Shown piece after piece: positions 23,901 to 34,700 of a stretch of DNA of 64,000 bases. This DNA comes from Chondrosia reniformis (lineage: Eukaryota; Porifera; Demospongiae; Chondrillida; Chondrillidae), in contig OX359200.1 in NCBI GenBank assembly GCA_947172415.1, positions 4,404,501 to 4,468,500 on the forward strand, given 5' to 3'. Under the pieces are notes generated by a model. The model was not told the origin of the DNA. It made no database searches and worked only from the letters and a program-made list of their open reading frames with translations. Positions within the stretch are counted from its first letter, which is position 1. Each line of letters opens with the position of its first letter. The position numbers and the translations under genes were made by a program.

Positions 23901-24099
23901 ATGGCCAATATTATACACACATATACACATACTGCATTTTCTTTCTTTCATCATTCCATTTCTTTAGGGTTATTATGCTCCCACTGATAGATCTGCTTCT
24001 AACTACGGGAAGCTGAGCATTGCTTTCAACATATTCAACATTGTATTCTGGATCATTGGGATCATTGTAATGACCGTCTGTCTTATAACACTTTTATAG
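20995..24099 (+). CDS. CD225/dispanin-like small two-TM membrane protein with PPPAY motif
   Basis: Five exons (20995-21004, 21300-21386, 21604-21632, 23341-23523, 23968-24099) join cleanly to 146 aa. The N-terminal half is soluble and proline-rich, with PLPPPAYSG, a PPxY motif that binds WW domains of NEDD4-type ubiquitin ligases. The C-terminal half has two hydrophobic segments separated by a short loop with SASNYGKLSIAFNIFN, which matches the second half of the CD225 domain (the IFITM/PRRT/SYNDIG1 superfamily). Members sit in endosomal or plasma membranes with a cytosolic N-terminus. No conserved Cys cluster like that of vertebrate IFITMs is evident before the first segment, so a direct antiviral role should not be assumed. 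The first exon encodes only three and a third codons; exon 3 is 29 bp. Confidence 0.75.
22130..22463. repeat. Nested multi-palindrome in CD225 intron 3
   Basis: Outer arms of about 28 bp (22131-22158 and 22436-22463) enclose four copies, in alternating orientation, of a block made of TTTTGATTATACTACGTTAAT and GAACGTT, plus AGGCYTACGTGACCGAAACG and AGCTGAGGAATTAAGG palindromes. Several alternative hairpins are possible. No coding sequence was found. Confidence 0.75.
22820..22942. repeat. Short foldback in CD225 intron 3
   Basis: Inverted arms GTATACTCCTGGAATATTCC (22820 on) and its near complement ending at 22942 surround about 77 bp. Typical MITE size. Confidence 0.6.
23566..23660. repeat. 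Partial copy of GTAGGTCTTCATCAGCA foldback
   Basis: Shares GTTTCAACACGTAGGTCTTC and CTGTTGCTCAATAA with the complete foldback at 61006-61116. It lies right after exon 4 of the CD225 gene. Confidence 0.5.
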
Positions 24100-25075
24100 A
24101 AAACTTGCTAACTGCAGCGATACATACGCTTATATATATTGTTATACAAATATTTAGCAATGTGGCATACTATATGCTATATTCTATATAGATTAGTATG
24201 GCTGTATTTGGAGTATATATCACATGATCAATACAATTGTTTCATTACTTTTTCCGGATCAACACGTCAATATTGCAACACCACCTAAATCTAACATCGT
24301 CTTTTAATGTTTATATACTTAGTAATACGTATATATGGTATATATATTCTGATTAATAAGCTTGTATACTTTATTAACATGAATGTATTATATTATATGA
24401 ACAATTTAATTTTATACTATATATTTAGAGCATGGTTGACCAAATACATGTGTAATGTGTATATAGCCTGTCCAGTTGATAAATTGTGAGCAACTTAAGA
24501 TATATACAACTTATATGAGTAATAGATGAGAGCTAGACTTAATAATTATAAGCCCAGTAGAATAGTTGAAGAATTTAGTATATATACTGGTGTATAGCAT
24601 TTCCACTCAGTTGAACCATGACCATACACTGTCACATGATAACAATTCGTATATATTTGCACACGATAAGCATTTCTCATGTACCATGCATTAAGATTTA
24701 ATACTGCACTTAAATTGCTTTTTTGCCATTTATATATGAATTATTATACTGACATAATTATTGGCATATTGTGTGGTGGTTGTCTCTTGACTCAGTATAT
24801 AGTAATTATATATAACAGTAATTTATTATACTGTAAAAGTTTAGCAACGCACAATTTAGTTTTTTATACAAATGATGCAATATGCAATAAAAATAGCTAT
24901 TAATTACTGGCATATAGATTACAAATTATAGCTCTACATGCTTTATAATAAAGATTACACTGAATTACAATGTAAACATTATAATGTAACAGCTATATTT
25001 GAGTAATGCAACTGTATAGGGAAGATATTGTAATGAGTGAAATGTTTAGCTCATGATCAGTGGAACCAGATTTAG
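24100..25075. other. Intergenic between CD225 gene and CYP-A, with a P450 exon-1 relic
   Basis: AT-rich DNA without a coding exon except the relic described at 24508-24580. Confidence 0.6.
24508..24580 (-). pseudogene. Decayed CYP exon 1 relic downstream of CYP-A
   Basis: In the minus sense it keeps GAGTAATAGATGAGAGCTAG and AGAATAGTTGAAGAATTTAG (plus-strand letters), the same blocks as exon 1 of CYP-A and CYP-C, but with indels and no usable frame. It lies about 500 bp past the CYP-A stop codon in the same orientation. Confidence 0.7.
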
Positions 25076-28000
25076 CTATTCTCTTGATTCAAACTTGACA
25101 TGAACTCCTCCTTCAGCTCTCAAAGCACCTCCAAGGGCCCGCTTCAATGGTACCTATATATGGTAAGGCATGTAAATTATGTAATTCATAAGCAAAGTGT
25201 CTGAATCTATATTCGTGTGCCCATTGAAAAGGAGTCTGGTTTCTGAGAGGTGCATAATTCTAAAAGAGAATATACATACATACATACATCAAAAAACACA
25301 TTGTGACAGATGAATGGCAGTAATAGGGAATTATATGTATGCAAACCTGCATATTGTATAACTGAACAAACCTTTGTTTCGGGTGCTAGTAGTATCTTGT
25401 ACTTCCTTATGACTTCAATAAGAGCCATCTTAGCTTCCAGGTAGGCAAGTCTCATTCCAAGACAGTTTCTTGGACCAGACCCAAAAGTCAAAAAGGCACA
25501 TGCATGGTGATTCACCTTGTTTTCTGGACTGAACCTGTGAGAAGAAGAGCAATAACTAATGGACAATTCTTTTTGGAATTAAGAAAGACTTAAGGCTGAT
25601 GGAAACTTGCAACTTCAAGGTAGTATAAGTTATTGATTATGGATTAACTGGTTGACAAATTGCAGAATTTGCAATAATTATGCACTAATTTTGCATGCTA
25701 TATTAATATACAGTGCAGCACTTGTCAGCTGTAAAGTCATCTCTGTGAAAAAAAAACAGAAGGTAGGACAAATGAGATCATAAAGAACAAGCAATAAATT
25801 GTAAAAACGGTAGAAAAAGGAAAAAAAACTTAGTTTCCCGAATGGTGCTGCCATTTGTAAATTAAATACATGTATACTTATGTGTAAATAATTGTGTATG
25901 AACATATATAGCTACTTATATATCAAATGTAACATCTGGAAGTAGAAATGAAAACTACATTAGAATAAAAAATATTGGTGCATGTATATACATTTTTATT
26001 ACAATCAGCATACTGTCTATACTAACAATAAAAGAAACTATACAATGAAAGGACAGCAAGTTATAACTTACTTTAATTTAAACCTAAAGTTATACGTATA
26101 TCTATTTCCCTCCCTGTATTATTTAACTAAATGTTGCCTAACATTTTGATATTTCAGACAAAAGTATCCATGTCTATATGGAAATTCTTTGACATGATTA
26201 TGAATAAGAGGAGTATAGTTGAACAAGGCGGAAAACTCTTAATCAAGATACAATACGCGTAACAGTCGCTTCCGAAATGGAGTGTTTAAGTAGTCATCTT
26301 ATATTATTTATTTTCACACCTGTGAAGATACATATTTAATATTGACTTGTTTAAGGTCAACTATGTATACTCAACTTAAAAAGAACCATATACATAACCT
26401 GTATGTACGTATAATATAAAATATACTCATTATTATACGTACGCATACGTATGTACATATTATATAGATAAAAGTCTTTACCTTTCAGGATCAAATGTTT
26501 CTGGATCAGACCATATGTCTGGATCATGGTGAATGTTGTAAATAGGAATCATTACTGCTACACCCTTCTTGAACTGTATACCTTTAAGTACAATATCATC
26601 ATTGCACTGCCTTATGGTGCTAGATGTTGGAATAAGAAGTTAGAAGAACACTGACATACTTAGAGTACAATGTTTTTACTCACAGTGTTGCTATAGGGAA
26701 GAGTCTCAGTGCCTCATTGAACACCATATCCAGATAGTCTATACTGTGAGTGGCTTCATAGAGAGTTGAGTCCTAAATATACATGTACATGTATAAAAGT
26801 CAGAATTCTTCCTTAGTATGTATGTATGCGCATATAGTTATTAAACAGGGTATATATTGAATAAAGAGTATTCCACTGCCTATAGTAATAACATTGAATA
26901 TAGGGTAGGAAAAACAGGAGTGTTAATACGGTCATCCCTCCCTAGAGAGCATACCATGGTACTGTTTTATATACACTGATTAAAGAAAAATTCTTTTACA
27001 TACATATATACATGTAGTACATACAGGATTCTCAGAGAAGTAATTCTTGATCTCTTCCGCTAGTCTTTCTTGGATATCAGGATGGGAAGCTAGTAAACCA
27101 GTAGTAAATGTGAGAGCAGAACTAGTTGTCTCATAGCCAGCAATTAGAAATCCTACTGAATCTGCTATAATTTCTCCTTCAGATAAAACCCTCTTTGATT
27201 CACCATCACCTGCTTCCATCATTAGACCAAGTAGATCAGATTTCTGAAGCACAAACATGCAACATTATAAAGCCTACTGAGTAAATCTATAATACTATAT
27301 ACACCACAATAAAATCCCTCATAAACATCAAAAGATCACATACAGCACTTTTTTCATCATCAAGTTCCTTTCTTGACTTGATTATTTCCTGACTAGCCTT
27401 AGCCAGGTAGTCCATTGCATCACCGAAGACAATATGGCGAAAGAGAAATTGGCAGATTGGCATCAGTTTAGGAAAGGATACTATTAAGAAATAAGTAAAA
27501 TATATGTGTGAGTTCTAGTAGTAGAAATTGCATTAAAATAGCCAAATACTAGTACAACTGTCAAATTCCTTCAAAGATCAACAAAATACAGTTAAAATAC
27601 ACAGAAGTCCAGGCAGATTTAATTGAAGATACGTATATCTCCTAGTATACAAGAATGTTCAAAAGTTTGAATGTCCATATTAGGATGATAAAATGGATAG
27701 GAAGCTACTATAAGTACACAAGAATTGTCAGTGTATGGGCACAGCAGTGGCATTGAGGACTGTGATCTTTTGACAGCAAAGTTGAGTGTGAGCTAGAGCA
27801 AGTCCTTACAATGCTATGCATGTGCTGACACATGTTTGTGAAGCAAAAGTAATGAGGAAAGGACAAGGAAAGATTCTAAGCAGCATTATGAGGATGCTAG
27901 GAGTGACCTGCAGGTTGGGTTGTATTAGAAGAGAAGATACGCATTAGAAAAAGGTCTACAGCATTTCACAGGGTGACATAAAACAGGGCCGTGAAATCGT

Positions 28001-31000
28001 TAAGTATAGGGCTGTGAATTTAAAAAAATAACTGGGAAATCCTGTGAAATTTAACAACCTTCTCACCCTGTGAAATTTAAATTTCACAGCAATTTCACAT
28101 GTTTGGAAATGGTAGTGTGTGTAGGTACTATAGAAGTAACAGTAAGGAGAGAGAGAGAGAGAGAGCTGAAGAATGATAAAGATGTGAAGAACTAGATGCT
28201 TGGTAAAACAAGTAACGAAAGGAGTAGTGGAAGGAAAGAGGTAAGCCCAAAGGAAGACACAGAAAAATAGAAGGATGCATAATAGTCCCTAAGGTTACTA
28301 ATTTTATTGTTGTTTCTGCCCCCCCCCCCCCCCCCCCCACTTTGTCAAGCTGACAGCAATTTGTGAAAAATTTCAGCCTTCAAAATTTTGCAATGTACAG
28401 TACTTATCTCTGGCGGTAGTAGGGATAACAGTCGACAACCTCAGCTTCCTTCTAGTTGATCACATGTATCTGGTCAACCGCATGCTCCGCTACTGTACAG
28501 AGTGCCAGACAATGAATACTAATGAGGGCCCCTTGCCACACAGTGTTTGTTTTTTTGAGATTATAAATAGTATATGGTTCTAATTCAGACTGTGGAACAA
28601 TAATTACCACCTTACTGATGTAATGCATTTGTACACATATGTACATGTAAAATGCCACATACTGCATGTACAATTGTAACCTAGCTCACTTGATATGAAA
28701 TTTAGTAATCCAGCTGTCTTGCTTGCATGCTCTCCTTCAGTTGCAAAAGCACCAACTATCCTAACAGCTGACTCAAGTATCCTTCCTCCCTTGCCATTCT
28801 GTACATCCACAGCTCTTCCAAAAGCAGTTGATAGAATAACCTCCATTGTCATCTTGTTATACATCCTGCACATTAGACATTAAATTTATAGCAGCACTTA
28901 AATACATTTCTTGTTCAATTACGAAGGCATGTACCTACATTCAAAGTTAACAATCAAGGGAACACTTGGCATGTCATTATACATGCATACTTTAAAGCAT
29001 CTACTGATTCACCACTTTCTGCATATCCCGCAATCTTCTTTACGAGACGTCTAGTGCTTTCCATAATCAAAGGTTCCATCTAAATTTAAGTGGTAGAAGG
29101 CTTAAGTAGGATTTCATTAAAGCAAATCTAAGGATATCAAATAAACAAGTAGGAACCTTGCTTTCATAGTCACCTAATAGTAAGTAGAGTGTCTGTTTTG
29201 TTGAATGAATTATTGTACTTATATCACTTCAAGCATGCATTAGTGATACTGTATAACTATAATTAGAAAAAAGGTCTATTCTAAAGTATGTATTTATAGT
29301 TCAATCTTCAGTTTCCATGGTAAATGTATACATATAGAGACATGATGTAGTTATCAATAACAGGTGGTCACTACTACAACTCATATTATGCATGTATCCA
29401 CGTGTTACTAGTACTTGTGCGTCAGCCATATTGTCAACTCTCAACATTAATTTTTGTGTATATTGCACCGTGCAAAAATATTTCCTTGTGAATATCTCAT
29501 CTGTAAACGCTAGTATAATTTGGTAATGAGTTTGAACGACTGTCTTCAACCTATTAATCCATCACAGGTGAAACACTTGTGGTTTCATAATAACTGGCTA
29601 ATTGTTAAGTTTATCATACCCAAAAATGTTTGTAGTTAATTGCTTTATACTTAGAGTATGCATATGTATATATGTACACATACGAGCTTCATCTTATGTC
29701 CACTAAATGCTGGTGTGAGAATACGTCTTCTTTCCTTCCATTCTTCACCTCTGCTATCAAATAAAGAACTGTACTGTTTTCCTTTAACAACTATATTTAA
29801 AATACCATCCCTCTCCTACATATGTATATAAGGTTTAGATTTATACGTACGTATATCCTGGATTATTTAATCATGTACATATATGTACACCATTAATCTG
29901 CTAGTCAAGCATGGAATGGGGTACTGTATGTCTAAATAATGCAATGCACATATTGCATGGCACTCACAGATCGGTCAATGAAATTATCAGAATGCTTGAC
30001 TGTTATCAGTTTTAACAGATCAAGGTCTTTGGTCACTATGAAACCTTTCAATCCCAAGTACATTCTGTATTATATAAGAATGATAAAATATGATGATTAT
30101 AAAGTGATTTCAGTTTACTATACATTCACTCTCTTGCTGGGGCAACCAAGGCATATTATATTCCATAACTGTTGTACAACTACAATAAGAGACACTTTGG
30201 CCTCTAATTATACCAATACAATGTGATATCCCACCGATAACAAAGGTAACACCGAAAAGCCTATAGGGGCAGAGTGTATGAAAATCTAAGATACCATTTT
30301 CCTACATGTTATGCAGTATAATAGCTATATAATGTCATTTTGCGGTGTATCGATTATACACATACTTGCCCTTGGGCGTGTCTCATGCAAGTATATTATT
30401 TGATACACCGCAAAGTGACATTGTATAACTATTACATACAGTTTTATAAATGCATACAATTCACTTTCTGCTAGCCTCTCGATCATGGTGTCAGAAATGG
30501 GATGGCATATATAACTGATAAATGCTGTAATGTACCTCCTCGATTTTAGTTCTCATATAACATAATAATATAAAAATAAAAATTAACTTCATCTGCAAAC
30601 TCACCCAAATGTTGATCCATAATCTTTAAAGGCAGCATTAAAAAATGCCAGTATATCCAACTAAGATATAAAGTAGATAGGAAACAGATGTTATATAGTA
30701 TAGGCTATCAGCCATTAATGGTGGACAGCTTACTTGATACTTATTCAATAGGTTCAGGCTTCCAATAATTGGTTTTGGAGTGGGTCCAGGGATTCCATGT
30801 TGCTTGAAGTACTGGTGAGGTTTGTAGATAAAGCTATGTCCAAAATGGGAAAGTCAAGATATACAGAACAAGAGACAGTACTAGTAAATACGTATGACTG
30901 CATGGTTATCAATAATTGTGCGCATGGCAAAGGTACATAACCAACTTACGAGTAATAGATGAGGGCTAGACTTAGTAAGCCCAGGATTAACAGCAGAATA

Positions 31001-31032
31001 GTTGAAGAATTTAGTAGTGGTAATATTTCCAT
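25076..31032 (-). CDS. Cytochrome P450, CYP3-clan-like (CYP-A)
   Basis: Thirteen exons in transcription order: 31032-30950, 30833-30734, 30660-30605, 30064-29968, 29815-29684, 29079-28991, 28865-28690, 27480-27344, 27243-27025, 26772-26684, 26619-26482, 25534-25372, 25153-25076. They join with no stop into 518 aa. Visible P450 marks are the N-terminal ER anchor (1-27), the hinge PGPTPKP (43-49), helix C WKERRR (138-143), I-helix AGYETT (325-330), ExxR EALR (383-386), PERF (437-440) and the heme loop FGSGPRNCLG with ligand Cys463. Overall style fits the CYP3 clan (heme-thiolate monooxygenases or CYP5-like isomerases); the substrate is unknown. It shares exon lengths with CYP-B and CYP-C but is the most divergent in exons 3, 5 and 8. 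It starts 427 bp from CYP-B on the opposite strand. Confidence 0.92.
28319..28338 (+). repeat. Poly-C run
   Basis: An uninterrupted run of about 19-20 cytosines in CYP-A intron 7, close to a (GA)n tract at about 28147-28163. It is prone to length errors in assembly. Confidence 0.85.
30318..30434. repeat. Foldback element in CYP-A intron 3
   Basis: Inverted arms of about 34 bp (30318-30351, 30401-30434) contain TTTGCGGTGTATC and its complement, with about 50 bp between. CYP-B and CYP-C lack it in this intron. Confidence 0.65.
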
Positions 31033-31758
31033 TGAGTAATTATTATCGCCGTTATAGTTATCAGAGTACGGTAGTACTCTCTAAGTAGGGATGGCCCGAA
31101 AAAAATGGCCGCCATATTCAATGTATTACGGGTTAACACCTTATAAGTAGGCAGCGAATGTGTTTTTAGCTCTTTTAAACTCGTAATGTGTCTTTTCTGT
31201 ACGATTTCAATTGAGGGAAGCTGTTTTCAAGAGCGCATAAAGGCTCCAAGTTTGTAAAACGGATTCAGGCCTACTTCCGGTCTTCCTCATTTTCTTTACT
31301 GGTCTACTTACTATATATATAGAAGATCAATGATGTAACTACCGGAGAATGGTCACGAATAATGATGCAAGAACGGTTCGGGCTTATACGCAAGCCTAAG
31401 ATTTAAATAGAGCAAATGAGTCGGTAAACTATAACTATAACGGCGATAATAATTACTCAATGGAAATATTACCACTACTAAATTCTTCAACTATTCTGCT
31501 GCTAATCCTGGGCTTACTAAGTCTAGCCCTCATCTATTACTCGTAAGTTGGTTATGTACCTTTGCCATGCGCACAATTATTGATAACCATGCAGTCATAC
31601 GTATTTACTAGTACTGTCTCTTGTTCTGCATATCTTGACTTTCCCATTTTGGACATAGCTTTATCTACAAACCTCACCAGTACTTCAAGCAACATGGAAT
31701 CCCTGGACCCACTCCAAAACCAATTATTGGAAACCTGGACTTGTTGAAAAAGTATCAA
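30734..31758. repeat. Large inverted repeat joining CYP-A and CYP-B heads
   Basis: The region holding exon 2, intron 1 and exon 1 of CYP-A (30734 to about 31057) is repeated as a near-identical reverse complement in CYP-B (about 31434-31758). Intron 1 and about 25 bp upstream of the ATG are included. The non-palindromic centre is about 375 bp. Confidence 0.85.
31033..31459. promoter_or_regulatory. Shared bidirectional promoter region of CYP-A and CYP-B
   Basis: Only 427 bp separate the two divergent start codons. The half next to CYP-B (about 31325-31459) contains GATCAATGATGTAACTACCG and GAATAATGATGCAAGAACGG, which are also found upstream of CYP-C (55370-55515). CYP-A retains only the last 25 bp or so of this block. 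Promoter function is inferred from position and conservation. Confidence 0.6.
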
Positions 31759-34700
31759 GTAAGCTGTACACCATTAATGGCTGATAGCCTAGTATGTATG
31801 AAAAATAAAAAAAAGATACCATTTTCTGACATGCTATGCCTATTCTGTAAAAGAGCCTATAGGGAACTAAACCTGATAAGAGCTTTGGATGAAGATACAG
31901 GAGTCTTTTCTTCCTTCTTTTCTCTTCTTTCATCTTCTTCTCCACTGGGTCAGACAGCCGTTTCTGGGAATTCCACCCTTCATCAGTGATCCTGGGAGTC
32001 TTGGTCTTTTTCTTTATCTTGATCTTCTGTGAATCCTTGGTATGTATTCATTGTATAATTGATATACATGCTTTCCACCTGTTTTATATTTTATATTTCA
32101 GTTAAGTCTTCCCAAGTTTTTCATTGCTGCCTTTGAAGATTATGGATCTACATTTGGGTGTGTTTGCTTCTGAATTATATACTGATACTATAGACTATAT
32201 TCTTTTGTTTTCATATATACAAGTTAAATAGAAACATTCAAAAACGAAATTAAAAGTAGGGATTGCACTATAACCAGACATGTCAACTCTCACGTATTTT
32301 TCATGAGTCTCACTAAATTGACAGCATTCTCACGTTCTCACGGGCATGTGAAATAAACTCACGGTAATTCCAGAGCTTTAAATGGTACACTAACAGTCCG
32401 TACTTGACTTCAACACTCGCTACTTAGCCTTGCGTAGCCATTCCTTATATTAATTATTTCGCCCGACTTTAACTAGTAATAGTGTATACAACGAAATGTC
32501 ACTGTAATCAATTATAGCATAGATTATATAGACTACCATGGGTACTGTAAGTGAAAAAACCTTTGTATTCGATTTCGCTTTAAAAATGATTTTAAAGAAC
32601 ATTTTTATCAGAGTTTTAAATATCTATTCGATTTGCCCGTGTATACAGCGAATGAATGATAAATTGTATGACGTATATATTTAGCGAGTCAAGCGAGCAA
32701 ATATTTTTTGTCTTCTCACTTATTTTGGTTTCTAAAGGCATCTCTGTATAACAGTGATTGGCATATCTACGTAGGTGACGAAACAAGACACATTTATGCA
32801 TTACAAGAATGCTAATATAATATAAGTTGTTCTAGATACTTGAGCATCCCAGTTATTCAAGTCAGTTGCCCTATGTAGGATGATTATCGGGCTTTGTAAC
32901 TCCAATTACTTATTTCGTAAAACTGTATGATAGCCATATGCATTAAACTGTTGTTTACTGAAATTGTCACTTTATATTCATCATTCTTATATAATACAGA
33001 ATGTACTTTGGATTGAAAGGTTTCATAGTGACCAAAGACCTCGATCTGTTAAAACTGATAACAGTCAAGCATTCTGATAATTTCATTGACCGAACTGTGA
33101 GCATCATGCATACTATATATGTACCTATGGTGTATTCCATTCATGTACCTCACATAGCTCACATGATTATATGTGCAATATATGCATACCTCCTGTGACT
33201 TTAACATCACTCTGCTAGGAACACTAGAGGAAATACTAGTTATAACTACATGTGTACGTGCAATATTGAACCCTTTATAATAGTGTCAGTGGGGACAATA
33301 AAAAATATTAGATTGGGAATTTATTATAGTAAACCATATATTTAAGAATAGGTAATCTTTTAACATTTAAAAATTATATATGACTTCATATTCGTAACCA
33401 TACATGTATACGTATATATGAGCAGGTTTGCCATCCTTTTGAGGGCAAACCTGCTACAGCAATGCAAGTGCTATTAGTATGCTAACATTCCCTTCGATGA
33501 AGAGCAAGGTAGCCACTTTATTTATGTGGAAGAGCTGGAAAACATAGTGAGAGATGATTAAATATGGCGGACATTTGCCAAGTGAATACCGAAAGTGAAA
33601 GGCATAATAACGTTATAGGATGGGTGTCTTTGACCCTCTGACTGAAGGCACTTTCTACACAGTTCTCCTTATCCTGTGAACGTTGGGTGGCGATGAAACT
33701 TATATGCAGTTAAGATAAAATTTCAGTTAAAATGAATTTTAACGTATACATTCCCATAGTTAGCGCTTTGTTTAGTGTGAAAGCATTTTTTGTACACTTT
33801 TGGATAAGGTAAAATTTTATCGAAGATCTGTAATGGCAATGTATGCAAGTTAAATAAAAACATTCAAAAATGAAGTTAAAAGTAGGGATGGCACTATAAC
33901 AGTGATTGGCACATCTAGAAAAAGTAACGAAACAAGAAAGTGATCATATGGTAAGGCTAACATTGCAGAAGTGGCATATTGAAACTTAACTATACACATC
34001 ACTTCTATGTTTGGGCGCATCATGGATATACTAGAAGTAGGGATCGATGCGCCCAAACATAGAAGTGATGTGTAGTTAAGTTTCAGTATGCCACTTCTGC
34101 AATGTTAGCCTTACCATATGATCACTTTCTTGTTTCGTTACTTTTTCTAGATGTGCCAATCACTGTTATAGTGCCATCCCTACTTTTAACTTCATTTTTG
34201 AATGTTTTTATTTAACTTGTATTGCCCCTTTTTTCTTGTTTTGAGAGTTTTCTTGGTGAAAACTCGAAATAAAGTAGCAGAATATACGATGTAATCTTAA
34301 GTTCTAAATTAAAAAATGGCATCCGAAAAGATCCCAAATTTGTAAAATAGGTTTTCTACCGTACTTTAACTTTCAGATTAGGATGTTAAAGGCTCCATAA
34401 TCGTTAAGACTACAACTGTATAAAGGCCCTGCAAAGCGACTAAATAATTCGATCGCGGGGGGTGGCAGTACCTCCAATCTTTCTAACTCGAGTTATTTAT
34501 TTAGAGAGAATTTGAAACTTAATAAAAAAAAATGGCGTTCAAAGAGGGCCTAAATTTGGCACTTTCAAAAGTAACATGCTTCGGATAGAGCGCGTTGAAA
34601 TCTAGGGTAGCCTATTCCCTAGTTTGGAAACATTAATGACAATTAAGTACTTGTGTGTACCTGCGTAAGTTTGCATGTTAGCGCTAGCTCATTTGAAAGA

